NCBI GenBank assembly: GCA_902806595.1
Contig: CADCXC010000005.1
Location: forward strand, 2,108,001 to 2,172,000
Length of the DNA: 64,000 nt
Direction of reading: 5' to 3'
From: Pyrenopolyporus hunteri
Lineage: Eukaryota; Ascomycota; Sordariomycetes; Xylariales; Hypoxylaceae
The position numbers were made by a program, and so were the translations under genes. This document shows, one piece after another, positions 11,701 to 20,547 of this stretch. Positions within the stretch are counted from its first letter, which is position 1, and each line of letters opens with the position of its first letter. Below the pieces are notes generated by a model, which saw only the letters and a list, made by a program, of their open reading frames with translations, was not told where the DNA came from and made no database searches.

Positions 11701-13432
11701 GCAGAGAGCCGGACAAAGCTAGCCCTCTAGAGAAGGCTAGCATCACTGTAGCCTCCGAAGACGCTGACGTGGACATGCGCGACGCGCCTCAAGTACATAC
11801 AACCGAGGAAAGCGAAGCGCAGATCGAGCGTGAGCGCAGGGAAGCAAAGAGGAAGCAAGCTGAAGCGGAGGCGATAGCTGCTGAGGAAGCAAAGAAGAAG
11901 GAAATTGAAAGGCAACGCCAAGAGGCGGAGAAGAGAAAGCAGGAGGCGGAAGCGAAGCGACAGGAGGAAGCCGAGAAGAAGCGCCTTCAGGAAGAGGAGC
12001 GAATTCGTCTCGAGAAGGAAGAGAAGAAACGCAAAGAGGAGGAAGAAAAGGCTCGGCTAGAAGAGGAGCGGAAACAGAAGGAGGAACAGGAGAGGAAGCT
12101 CCGAGAAGAAGAAGAAAAGAAACGAAGGGAGGAAGAAGAACGTAAGCGGAAGGAAGAGGAAGAAGCGAGAGTTCGTCGCGAACGAGAAGCTGCCGAGGAA
12201 GCTAGGCGCCTGCGAGAAGAAGAGGAGCGCTTGGAACGAGAGCGCAAGCGTGCGGAGCGAGCCGCACGTGAAGCAGAGATGCAGCGCGCTCACCAGGAAG
12301 AAATGGAAAGGATCCGTCTCTCCAAGTTGCCACCTTTACTACGCTGGCTCGACCTCTGCCCCGACCCAAAGAAGAGGGAGATAGCTGAGCTTTTCGCCAA
12401 GGCACAAGGGGTCAGGTACGATACGATCAATCCATCCGCAACCGGCAGCCCGAATGGACGCGATCGATGGCTTCTCAACACTCAAGTTGCCCTACTTCTG
12501 GGTGAGAAGGATACTTCGCTATCAAGATGTGAGCTTCTTCATAATCCTCCTATAACACCGCGACCACTACTAACCGATCTCTAGATACTGCGTGGGAACG
12601 GGTTCCGGTTTCGAGAATAGCAAAAAGGGTCATCTGGCGTCTCGAACAAGAAAGATACGCTCTAACCGAGGGCAAGCTATATCACCTAGGAGAGCAGATG
12701 CCCGATTACTACGGAGGCAATCCCCGCACAGTCGGCTACAGGAGACTTGAATATCTTCGTGGCGAGGCGGCGAAGTGTTTCTTCGAGACAGACATGTTCT
12801 TCGTCAAGGTAAGTTTATCGAGTAGCCTGGCACGTCTAACAACGCGGAGGTGAAACTGACACGATTCATAGGAATCCGACTTCCTCTACATTGTTCCTAC
12901 CGTACCTCATCTTCGCAATATCAAACTGTCGATTTGTTACTGCGAACTTCCAGAACATGAATCCGCCCTCTCAACTTGGAGTGCCCCAGCAAAGTGGAAG
13001 CAAGATCCCGATGCTGAAAGCTACGGGTCTTTCGCGCCCCGATGCAAGTATTACATCAACGGGCAGTTGGTTGGCGAAGACAAGCCGAAGCCGTACCAAC
13101 CGAGCAAAACCCCGTTTCCGGAGCACAGGGTCCCAAGACGAGGCGGACTTGTTGCGGTTCTGCCAGACGAGCCCGACTACGCGCGCCTCTGCGTCGAACA
13201 GGGGTTAACTCATCTTCTTACAGACCAACAAAAGCAAGCTATACTTAACGGGGCCCATCTAACCCCCCGAAGCATGGTGTCGAACGAGCCTCCGGACTAC
13301 GTTGCCGAGAACTCATCTCCTTCCACTAAATCACCAAGAACAACGCAAGTTAATGGCATCAAGAGCGCCCAAGAGTCACCGGACAGGCCTACCGTTAACG
13401 GTATCAACGGTGACGATTCGGGAGGCCATTGA
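8781..13432 (+). CDS. Ankyrin and coiled-coil protein, Set3-complex HOS4-like
   Basis: Predicted 1510-residue nuclear protein in three exons: 8781-12528, 12585-12808 and 12872-13432. Phases close exactly. The N-terminal third is charged, Ser/Arg-rich and disordered with many basic patches. Ankyrin repeats fall in two groups near residues 355-475 (GNTPLQVASLNGHEQIVQLL and KETPLLDAVENGHLGVVKLL) and 549-660. A very long Glu/Lys/Arg helix or coiled coil spans about 1010-1180. A conserved globular region follows (LPPLLRWLDLCPDP; LLNTQVALLLGEKD; FLYIVPTVPHLRNIKLS) and continues across both introns. The architecture suits fungal HOS4, a subunit of the Set3 histone deacetylase complex, but I infer this from layout rather than a diagnostic motif. 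An open frame extends three codons upstream on a TTG; the first ATG is 8781. Confidence 0.8.
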
Positions 13433-13679
13433 CCTAGCAGTCGAACTTCAGCAGTTTTAAAAGCCGCGGACCACAGACACAGACATACACATACACTCCT
13501 ACATCCTCGTATCGTTTCCTTGTTCCTGTATGATATCAAGGCATTGGGTTCTGCGACGTCAATCTACTCATACCCGAGCGGTCCTCATTCCCGCGGTTAT
13601 GGGCTTTTCTTTTTGTTGTCACCACAGTGTGACGAGGACGGCTTGAGAAAAAAAAACAGGCAAATACTCACGTATATGA

Positions 13680-13937
13680 TTAGCCGAGCGGCTTCGCAGA
13701 CGGAGTTTTTGGACTCTTCAGTTGGCAGGCAGAGTGTGTGAAAGCTTCCCCCACCTTGGATCCCGGCTCCGAGGATTTACTCTCCCATCTGATGTCGGCG
13801 TACACGTTCTTGTTTGAGAAGCCAGTGCTAGAAGGGGAGGTTGGGGATCGGCGGCCGGAATGCGAATCACGACTAGATACTCCCAATGCAGTATATACAC
13901 TATTATGATCAAAAGTCCTTGACAGAGATGCTTCGGC
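13680..13937 (-). pseudogene. Possible 3' exon remnant of an unknown gene
   Basis: About 85 codons are open on the minus strand and end at a stop at 13680. The composition is protein-like: Ser/Pro-rich (SGRRSPTSPSSTGFSNK), then NVYADIRWESKSSEPGSK and a terminal SPKTPSAKPLG. There is no usable ATG. Directly upstream the frame meets TAA, which a C-to-T change could have made from CAA, and beyond it nothing coherent is readable. It could be the tail of a decayed gene. Chance cannot be excluded and I do not recognise the protein. Confidence 0.3.
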
Positions 13938-15327
13938 ATGCTCTAAAGGTTAATGAGGTAGTTTCGGATGATTCCGCCATGCAATGAAGTTAGTCAGTAT
14001 GGTAGATTTCGCTAGGTGCTAGGTCGGTGAGCTCAAAGTCATTGCTAGGAAATGAAACGATCGTCGGCTGACGACTCCGTCGCTTGTTCGAGTGGTTCAA
14101 TCCCGTCTATAATTGTAATCAGAGCAACGGTTCCATGGCCAAACGAGCCTTCTATCGGATCCGTTATTTTTCAAGGCCGTTGAGATCTCATCGCAAAGCC
14201 ACTATCGCGGGGCCACATGGAATCGCCGTTGTACAGTATTATATTATCCCCTAATATGACGGACGTCAGATAGGAATCTTATCAGTTACGCATACGGAAC
14301 AGATCAACGTCGTGTTTCTAAAAGCGAGAATCCTTCGGCCGGCAACGAATCATAATTGTTCGTGTGCCAGCCCTAGAGATGGAGGCCTAGGCCAATGCTT
14401 TTCTACCGTGCTAAGCTCCGATCCGAAGGATTTTAGAAAAGAAAAAAGAAAACAGGTTTGTTGCCTCCTATTGGTGGAGTACGGATGGATACTTACATGC
14501 GTACCTCATACACGTGTATGTCTCCTAACTGACAACCATCCGCAAACCTGCTTCTATTGTAGCGTAGCTTGCGCGCTCCAGGTACGTGAACAGTAAATAT
14601 AAGGGGTTTGTCAATCAGTTCCTGGTCGAGATCATAATTACCGTTTTAGCAGGGGACTCATCGCGACATAACGATTATGTCGTAACACCAACGAATAAGG
14701 GGCTTTGTTTACGAGGTCGCCGAACAGGGGTATGAAGCTGAACTGGGGCCATGGGCCCGGGTAGGTTAATACGACAAAATCCACGGACCTAAGTGAGACC
14801 CGCTGCAGAGGCCCAAAAGCAAACAGCATGCTGTACGATGTCGACGTTTAGCTTGGTCCGTTCGGATTCGGGGGGGCTGCTTGGTTTTAATTTTAGAGAC
14901 TTTTACCGCTTGTCCTCCCGTCAGGAAGACCAACCAATGCCCATGTCCACCACTTGTGTAATATGGGGACTGCTGTTACGAACCGTGCATGACATTGCCC
15001 ACTATTGGACGGGGATGTCCTTAAGGCTGAAGAAGAGAAAGCAAATTGCTCTTCCCGTCCCAACCACCGGTAACGGATCTTCCCCAGTTCAGGCTCGAAT
15101 TTCTCTCTTTCCTCCCTTCAACCTCCCCTCCTCTCCCCGTAGCGTCCGACCCCCAGCGGCCCTCACCGCTGGATACCAGAGTAGCCGGAAGCGAAGACAT
15201 CGGGAGCTCATCCAGACGGAGACCTAGCACTCGCGGCCCCCCCAGTCCGGAGGCGAGCACCGCCAACACCGTAATACCTAATAAGGAGAGAGGAAGAAAG
15301 AAAGAAAGAGAGGGAGGAACAGAGAGA

Positions 15328-15335
15328 TATAAAAG
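15328..15335 (+). promoter_or_regulatory. TATA box candidate
   Basis: TATAAAAG lies 33 bp before the ATG at 15368 inside a purine-rich tract. If functional at normal spacing the leader would be about ten nucleotides or less, which is unusually short. Confidence 0.4.
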
Positions 15336-15367
15336 GGGAAGAGAGAAAAGAGAAAAAGCAAGCTAGG

Positions 15368-16618
15368 ATGCGGTTAAACGCGCTGCCGGCCTCGCTCACG
15401 CTGCTCGTCAGCGTCGCGTTGCAAGCCGGCCTGTCGTCGGGCCAGGTCCAGAACGACTTCTCAGCATACCCCGAGGGCTCGCAGCAATGCCTGAGCGACG
15501 CGGCGGACAGCAGCGAGTGCTCGGGCAGCACGGGCACGGAGCTGAACCGGTGCCTGTGCGGGAACCACGGCAACTTCATCTACAACACGGCCGAGTGCGT
15601 CGCCCGCAGCAGCCCCGGCGACCTCAACGCCGTCTACGACACCATGGAGAACAACTGCGCCGGCACCGGCGTCACCATCGCCGTCTCCAAGCAGGCCTTC
15701 CTGTCCCAGGCCGCCGCCGCCACCTCCAGCACCACGTCGACGACGTCTACCTCGACGTCCAGCTCGAGTTCGGACGTAAGTTCGCCCACGGACTCGGGCT
15801 CGACAACGCCCACGCCGACGTCGACACCGACACCGACATCGCCGCAAGACCCCGCGTCCTCCCCGACGAACACGAACGCCGCCGGCGCCGACACCGACGA
15901 CGATAGCAACAGCGGGCTCTCCAGCGGCGCCAGGATCGGGCTCGGGGTGGGCATCAGCTTCGGCGCCGTCGCGCTGGGCCTGCTGGGCTGGTTCGTATTC
16001 ATGTACTCGCGGCGGCGGCGGCGCCCGCTGCCCTCCTCCTCCTCCTCCTCCGACCCCAACTCGCCGTACCCGCCGGGCGGGCCGCACGACCTGGAGCTCT
16101 CGCCGCCGCCGGCGGGGGGCAGCGGGTTCCTGTCGGCGGTGCCCGAGTACGCGCAGCACAACGGGCAGCGCTTCGGGCCCGCGGAGCTGTCGCCCGCGCA
16201 CATGCACAGCGAGTACAAGGAGCTGCCCGCGGAGTACTACGGCGCGGGGGCGGGAAAGAGGAAGCTGGGCGCGGGAGGAGGGGAGGAGTACAAGCGCTCG
16301 TCGGGCGTCCCGCTGCTCGCGGAGCTCGGGTCCGAGGACGGCCGCACGACGCCGTCGCTCTCGCTGTCCCCGTCGTTTTCTCAGTCCCCCGCGTCCCCGT
16401 ACCCGTACCCGTACCCGCATGCGTACGCGCACGCGGACGCGGTGGAGTTGCCGGCGGGCGAGGTATTTGCGAACGTTAACATTAGTGATGGGGGTGGTGA
16501 TAACGGTAATAGTAATAACAATAGTGGTGTTGGTGGTGGTAATGGCAGTGGCAACGGTGCGTATCCGGCCCAGGGGTACGGGCACGCGCAGGGCCTGGGC
16601 CGCGGGACGGCCGGATGA
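15368..16618 (+). CDS. Cysteine-rich single-pass membrane protein
   Basis: Unnamed 416-residue protein with a type I surface-protein layout. A signal peptide covers about residues 1-25. A small module holds six cysteines at 41, 51, 62, 64, 77 and 97, with the CxC pair seen in CFEM-like folds but two cysteines short of a CFEM domain. A Ser/Thr/Pro stalk follows (about 115-180), then a transmembrane helix (about 188-213) and an Arg cluster (SRRRRRP) as stop-transfer. The cytoplasmic tail has a HELPAE-like ELPAEYYG motif common in fungal surface sensors, PYPYPY repeats and an Asn/Gly-rich end. The gene is intronless and very GC-rich, which creates a 415-codon open frame on the other strand; the signal peptide and membrane helix mark this strand as the real one. 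A role in wall sensing or adhesion is inference. Confidence 0.8.
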   Translation: MRLNALPASLTLLVSVALQAGLSSGQVQNDFSAYPEGSQQCLSDAADSSECSGSTGTELNRCLCGNHGNFIYNTAECVARSSPGDLNAVYDTMENNCAGTGVTIAVSKQAFLSQAAAATSSTTSTTSTSTSSSSSDVSSPTDSGSTTPTPTSTPTPTSPQDPASSPTNTNAAGADTDDDSNSGLSSGARIGLGVGISFGAVALGLLGWFVFMYSRRRRRPLPSSSSSSDPNSPYPPGGPHDLELSPPPAGGSGFLSAVPEYAQHNGQRFGPAELSPAHMHSEYKELPAEYYGAGAGKRKLGAGGGEEYKRSSGVPLLAELGSEDGRTTPSLSLSPSFSQSPASPYPYPYPHAYAHADAVELPAGEVFANVNISDGGGDNGNSNNNSGVGGGNGSGNGAYPAQGYGHAQGLGRGTAG

Positions 16619-18019
16619 GAGGCCTGGCGGGTATGTAATGCCGCGCCCGGTGTTATACCTGATGGATAGGTGCCTACCCAGATATAGGCGCCTCCTATAC
16701 CTATCCACCTACCTACCTATATGCGGAGACGGTGGCGGAAGAAGAATTCCGCGGATACGTGCGTGCGTGTGCGTGTTCAGGTGCGCACTTACGTCCTGCA
16801 CGACGACCTGATCTATACCTCCATACCTCCTATCTACCTACCCACCTAGCCTAGGGGGTACCCAACCTACCTACCCATATACCTACGAGGAGATCTAGTT
16901 AACGATACTAGACGAAGCGAGCGAGCGGTGAACGAGCGAGCAAGCAAGCAAACAAACGAAAATTACTAATACGGCTGGGATGGATACATGTATAGCATAG
17001 CGCATCATAGCGCAGCATGAGAGCGGCGTCCGGGCGTCTAAAGTTAGCAGGAGTACGCATCTAATGTATGTATGTAATGTTGTTAAGGCAGGCATATCGC
17101 TTCTTTGCTTTGTATAGATGCATTATATACCTCTTACATGACTGTCTGCCTACCCGCCTGCTTACCTACCTACCTATATGGATTAAACTCGGATGAAAAG
17201 ATGAGTACCTGTACCTAATGTTTTCATTAGAAACGACTTCGCTCCCTACATACATACCTACCTACCTGGGTACATCCCTTACAGATATATAACATCCACA
17301 TGTCTGGATTATATTAACCCCATCAACACACCCCAAAGCACTCACAAATAGTAATATGCACACATATTACCTCCCCAACAAACCCCACGGGGAAGACGTA
17401 GTTCCCAACCCCAGAATACATATATCTTATCTACCTCTCATATACCCCTTAAAGAGACGTTACATCCGGGCAGGGGATGCACGGCTCCGTTGAAGGTGCC
17501 GAGATCAGCAAGCGGGGAGTTCATGTGTAAGACGCCGAGTTAGGTTATAAGAGTAGAGGTCGAGTCATATTTCCTTATGTAGGTATGTATGCATGTATGC
17601 ATGTACGTACATGTCGCCGCCTTGTACGAGATAACCAATACACGTAGGTAGATAGGTAGGTGTCGCACAGCATCAAGCATATAAGAGTTGCATACATGAT
17701 TAGGGCTTATATACGTTGATTCGTCCGGAAGACGTGAGAGCATGCCGGTCATCTATTTTCTTAGGCACATATGACCGCATTGGCACTCCGACTCGGACGG
17801 CCGACTACCGTGCGTGATGTAATGTATGAAATGGTACATGTCTTCATTAAGCGTTAGTTCTAACCCCGTGAACAAGAGGAGCCCACCCATCATCGCGGCT
17901 AATCCGTATGTTGCTGTGTTTCGAAGCCGGCATCTTAATTCATAGATGTAAATACAGGAGCCCGGGCTTAGGCGGGCTATTATTCCGTCGCAGCGCGTAA
18001 GGGAACAAATCGCTTTCCT
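16619..18019. other. Intergenic region with tetranucleotide tracts
   Basis: Downstream DNA of the membrane protein and of the convergent gene ending at 18020. It holds many CCTA/TAGG stretches (for example 16703-16716, 16825-16845, 17160-17178, 17250-17268), ATGT units near 17580-17610 and a GT-rich patch at 16756-16780. No coding segment is supported. Confidence 0.6.
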
Positions 18020-18817
18020 TCAGCAATCACTCACTATCGTGCCCGAAGTCGACGATGCGTCGTCGATAACGCGTTTCCTCCGCCAGAAAGCCAGCTTTTT
18101 AAACCATTCGACAACTGCACATCCCCTACGACGTCTATTATTATAAAAACTGCGAACCGAGCTGCTGCTGGAGTCACGCCGCGATCTCCGGGGCTCGTGG
18201 CAGTGGCAAGAGCAACAACCGCAACACGTTTTCGTCTTTGAGTTTACCACGACGACCGGAGGCAACGGGGGTCTAGCAGGAACGCATCCCGGCGGAAGTC
18301 CCGGACCTCGGTTGCCCACCCCCCCGTTAAAGCGGAGGCAGGCCTCAGCCTCGAGAGATAGATCCAGGGCCAGAGAGCAGAGGTGTTCGAGCTCGAATGA
18401 GAAGTCCCTGACCTCAAGGTGGCGCTTGCCCGCGAAGCGGTAGAGGTATTGCGCAGTTACACTCCGCAGTTCCTTTTCATCCAGGTTCGCCGTCTCCGGC
18501 CAGGGAGTCTGGCTCTGCGTTTCGATGGTTGCGATTGCACCCTTCAAGAGCGACATAGAAGCCGCACCACGTAAAGGGGGCGCTCTCTTGAACGCAGGGG
18601 TGGGCGTTATTAAACGTGACAGCCGGCAGACGCGCCACGTGAGTGAGTCCCATGTTACCTCGGTGAAGGGGAAAGGCGGCGAGACGGAGAAGTTGGCCTC
18701 GAGCTGACGAGTGCGCTTGTCGAGTGACTCTAATGTCGTGCCCAGCTGGCTCAACATGGGGAGGAACCTATATCCCTCCAAATAGGCAATGGTACACGCG
18801 CAGTAAACCTCAGCCAT
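18020..18817 (-). CDS. Hypothetical protein with a C-terminal cysteine cluster
   Basis: Intronless 265-codon ORF from an ATG in good context (GAGAGGATGGC). I do not recognise the family. The first 170 residues look globular and partly helical, without signal peptide or membrane helix. Then comes a Pro/Val linker (about 180-195), a dense cluster TCCGCCSCHCHEP (about 198-210) resembling a metal-binding knuckle, a basic Ser/Arg stretch, and an aromatic basic segment with WFKKLAFWRRKR near the end. That last segment could be an amphipathic membrane-binding helix. Normal codon variety and the ordered composition suggest a real gene. Possible upstream exons cannot be excluded. Confidence 0.65.
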   Translation of the reverse strand: MAEVYCACTIAYLEGYRFLPMLSQLGTTLESLDKRTRQLEANFSVSPPFPFTEVTWDSLTWRVCRLSRLITPTPAFKRAPPLRGAASMSLLKGAIATIETQSQTPWPETANLDEKELRSVTAQYLYRFAGKRHLEVRDFSFELEHLCSLALDLSLEAEACLRFNGGVGNRGPGLPPGCVPARPPLPPVVVVNSKTKTCCGCCSCHCHEPRRSRRDSSSSSVRSFYNNRRRRGCAVVEWFKKLAFWRRKRVIDDASSTSGTIVSDC

Positions 18818-20363
18818 CCTCTCGATCTTGAGGGGCGTCGAACTAGTGCGATACCGACAAGGTAAACAAAGGTGAACAGTCCAAGGATTGGCTACCTAAT
18901 AATCAGCCATCGATCTGCTCGTCCGCAACAAAGCACCGGGGAGAGGAGCGCCTTCTAAATAATGTCTCACGGATTGGATCCAGAGCCTGCCTCCGCGTTC
19001 AAATGAGAATGATAGATGATAAACCGGCTTGCAAGCCTCAGAGGCAATATGCAGGATCTTAGCGTCGCCCATACCGGTCTCATTGGTCTCTTACCACAGC
19101 CTGCTTGCAGCCTGCAGCAGAACAACGCAGGCTTGCATAAAGCAGGCTTCTAATACGAATATCAGATTGGCCAGACACGAGAAGGAGCTGATGGCGTAGA
19201 CTGATCGTCGATATCACGCGCTCTCGTCGGTAGTAGGCACAATTCGGACTAGATCTCCGTGGGGTTGTACATCTCTTGCCGTGTTTTTACACGGTTTTGG
19301 CTGTTAGCCTCAACCACAGAAGGCTCTTATCAGAGCGGTCTAGACGCGACGAGACGTCATACAGCCTTGTTTTCGAGTAACATGCGGTGACGTTCGGCTT
19401 GTCCCCCGCGAACAAGACCCGAGAAATAGGAGAACTATTCAGCTAACCATGGCTTTGGTTGGACCCGAATTCGGCTCTAGACGGCTTTGCGGTGTTTCTC
19501 GCCACGAGATAGCCGGGTAGGTAGGCAGATTAGATGGTTTCCGGGCAGTCTTCTTGAAGCGCTAGAGTTGATAGGATACCGATAGAGCCGAGAAGGATAT
19601 GCCGCCTTAAATAAGGCAGCAGACGTCCTTAGGCACACCAGTACCATGAATTAGCTTCTGGTAATATAACCCCGAAGCAGGCAGCCTTTCCTCCAGCGGA
19701 GTTTTTCTCGTGTGTCGACAAGGGTAACGTATGTCCGTGGGCAGGTAAGGTGAGCCATGCAGAACCCAAGCCCTCGGACGCATCTTCTACTAGCTCCCAC
19801 TTCTCTGAGACATGCTCTTGGGCTTAGAAGCCAGTAGTATATATTAGTCATGGGCGGTTTTAGTCATATTATTAGTAGCCCGGTCATACTGGGTGGCGTT
19901 GGGTAGGTAGGCGGGTATTAATAGGGCGAACTGTGACTTTATCCGTAGAGAGATGGAATGGGGAAATGGTTTAGGTTATACACTTCGCGCGAGAAGGAGT
20001 GAGAAAGCCGTGATGGGTCTTGAAGTACCTGGTCCCGTTGGCTTATGTAACCGCACTAGGATGTAGCCACACTAGGGTTCAGCCAGGCGGAAGCAGCGTT
20101 ATTCATTACGAGCAACTGCCTGGCCAGCGCCCCCAACACTGTATAATAAATACATGACTACTTGCTGTATACATGGCATGAATTAGGTTAGGTACGGTAC
20201 CTAACCTAAACTCTACCAAAGTACCTACGCACGTGTACCCGATACGACAAGTCCGTGCCGTGTATCGTCATAAACGAACACAGGTCATAAACGAACAGGC
20301 GTGAAGCTTTTACCTTCTGCAGAATGCTTCTTGACCGTATGTGATGCCAACACCAAACTATTA
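18818..20363. other. Intergenic region, no gene seen
   Basis: All frames are short. A repeated CAGGCTT motif occurs near 19095-19150. AGGT/ACCT units and an inverted GGTTAGGT...ACCTAACC arrangement occur near 20180-20205. The right end is the 5' flank of the tRNA gene. Confidence 0.5.
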
Positions 20364-20455
20364 GCCTCTATGGCGCAGTGGTAACGCGTTGCACTTGTAA
20401 ATACGCTTATTACAAGAACATGCAAAGATCCCTCGTTCGATCCGGGGTGGAGGCA
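20364..20455 (+). tRNA. tRNA-Thr (anticodon UGU) with a 20-nt intron
   Basis: The cloverleaf closes by hand. Acceptor GCCTCTA pairs with TGGAGGC with one wobble and discriminator A. The D stem is GCG/CGC around AGTGGTAA. The anticodon stem TTGCA/TGCAA carries loop C-T-TGT-A-A. The variable arm is AGATC and the T arm is CCTCG/CGGGG with loop TTCGATC. The intron (20400-20419) sits one base 3' of the anticodon, the canonical eukaryotic place. Its TTACAAG is the exact complement of the CTTGTAA anticodon-loop segment, the usual pre-tRNA pairing. Mature length is 72 nt before CCA addition. Confidence 0.93.
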
Positions 20456-20525
20456 CAGCCAGTATCTGTCCTGTCCTGTCCTGTCCATGCTTGGTCACGA
20501 CCCAGTCACAGCGCTGGGAAATTTC

Positions 20526-20547
20526 TTTTTTTTTTTTTTTTTTTTTT
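20526..20547 (+). terminator. T tract, probable RNA polymerase III terminator
   Basis: A run of 22 T begins about 70 bp after the tRNA. It is the first T run of four or more downstream of that gene, and it is longer than Pol III needs. Tandem TGTCC units lie between the tRNA and the tract (about 20466-20487). Confidence 0.55.

Larger units (their letters stand above)
13433..15367. other. Intergenic region with one coding remnant
   Basis: No intact gene is visible between the HOS4-like gene and the membrane protein at 15368. A possible coding remnant on the minus strand at 13680-13937 is listed separately. From 13960 to about 14900 all frames are closed. From about 15050 the plus strand is pyrimidine-rich and then switches to a purine-rich tract (15283-15367), probably promoter and leader of the next gene. 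Confidence 0.5.

Noticed and set aside
14030..14112. Possible tRNA with a GGTTCAATCCC B box on the plus strand
   Set aside because: The T stem pairs poorly and no matching 5' acceptor strand lies 60-80 bp upstream, so no cloverleaf forms.
15461..16708. 415-codon open frame on the minus strand
   Set aside because: It lies opposite the membrane protein at 15368 and is almost pure Arg/Gly/Val, the reflection of very GC-rich codons. The plus strand has signal peptide, cysteines and membrane helix.
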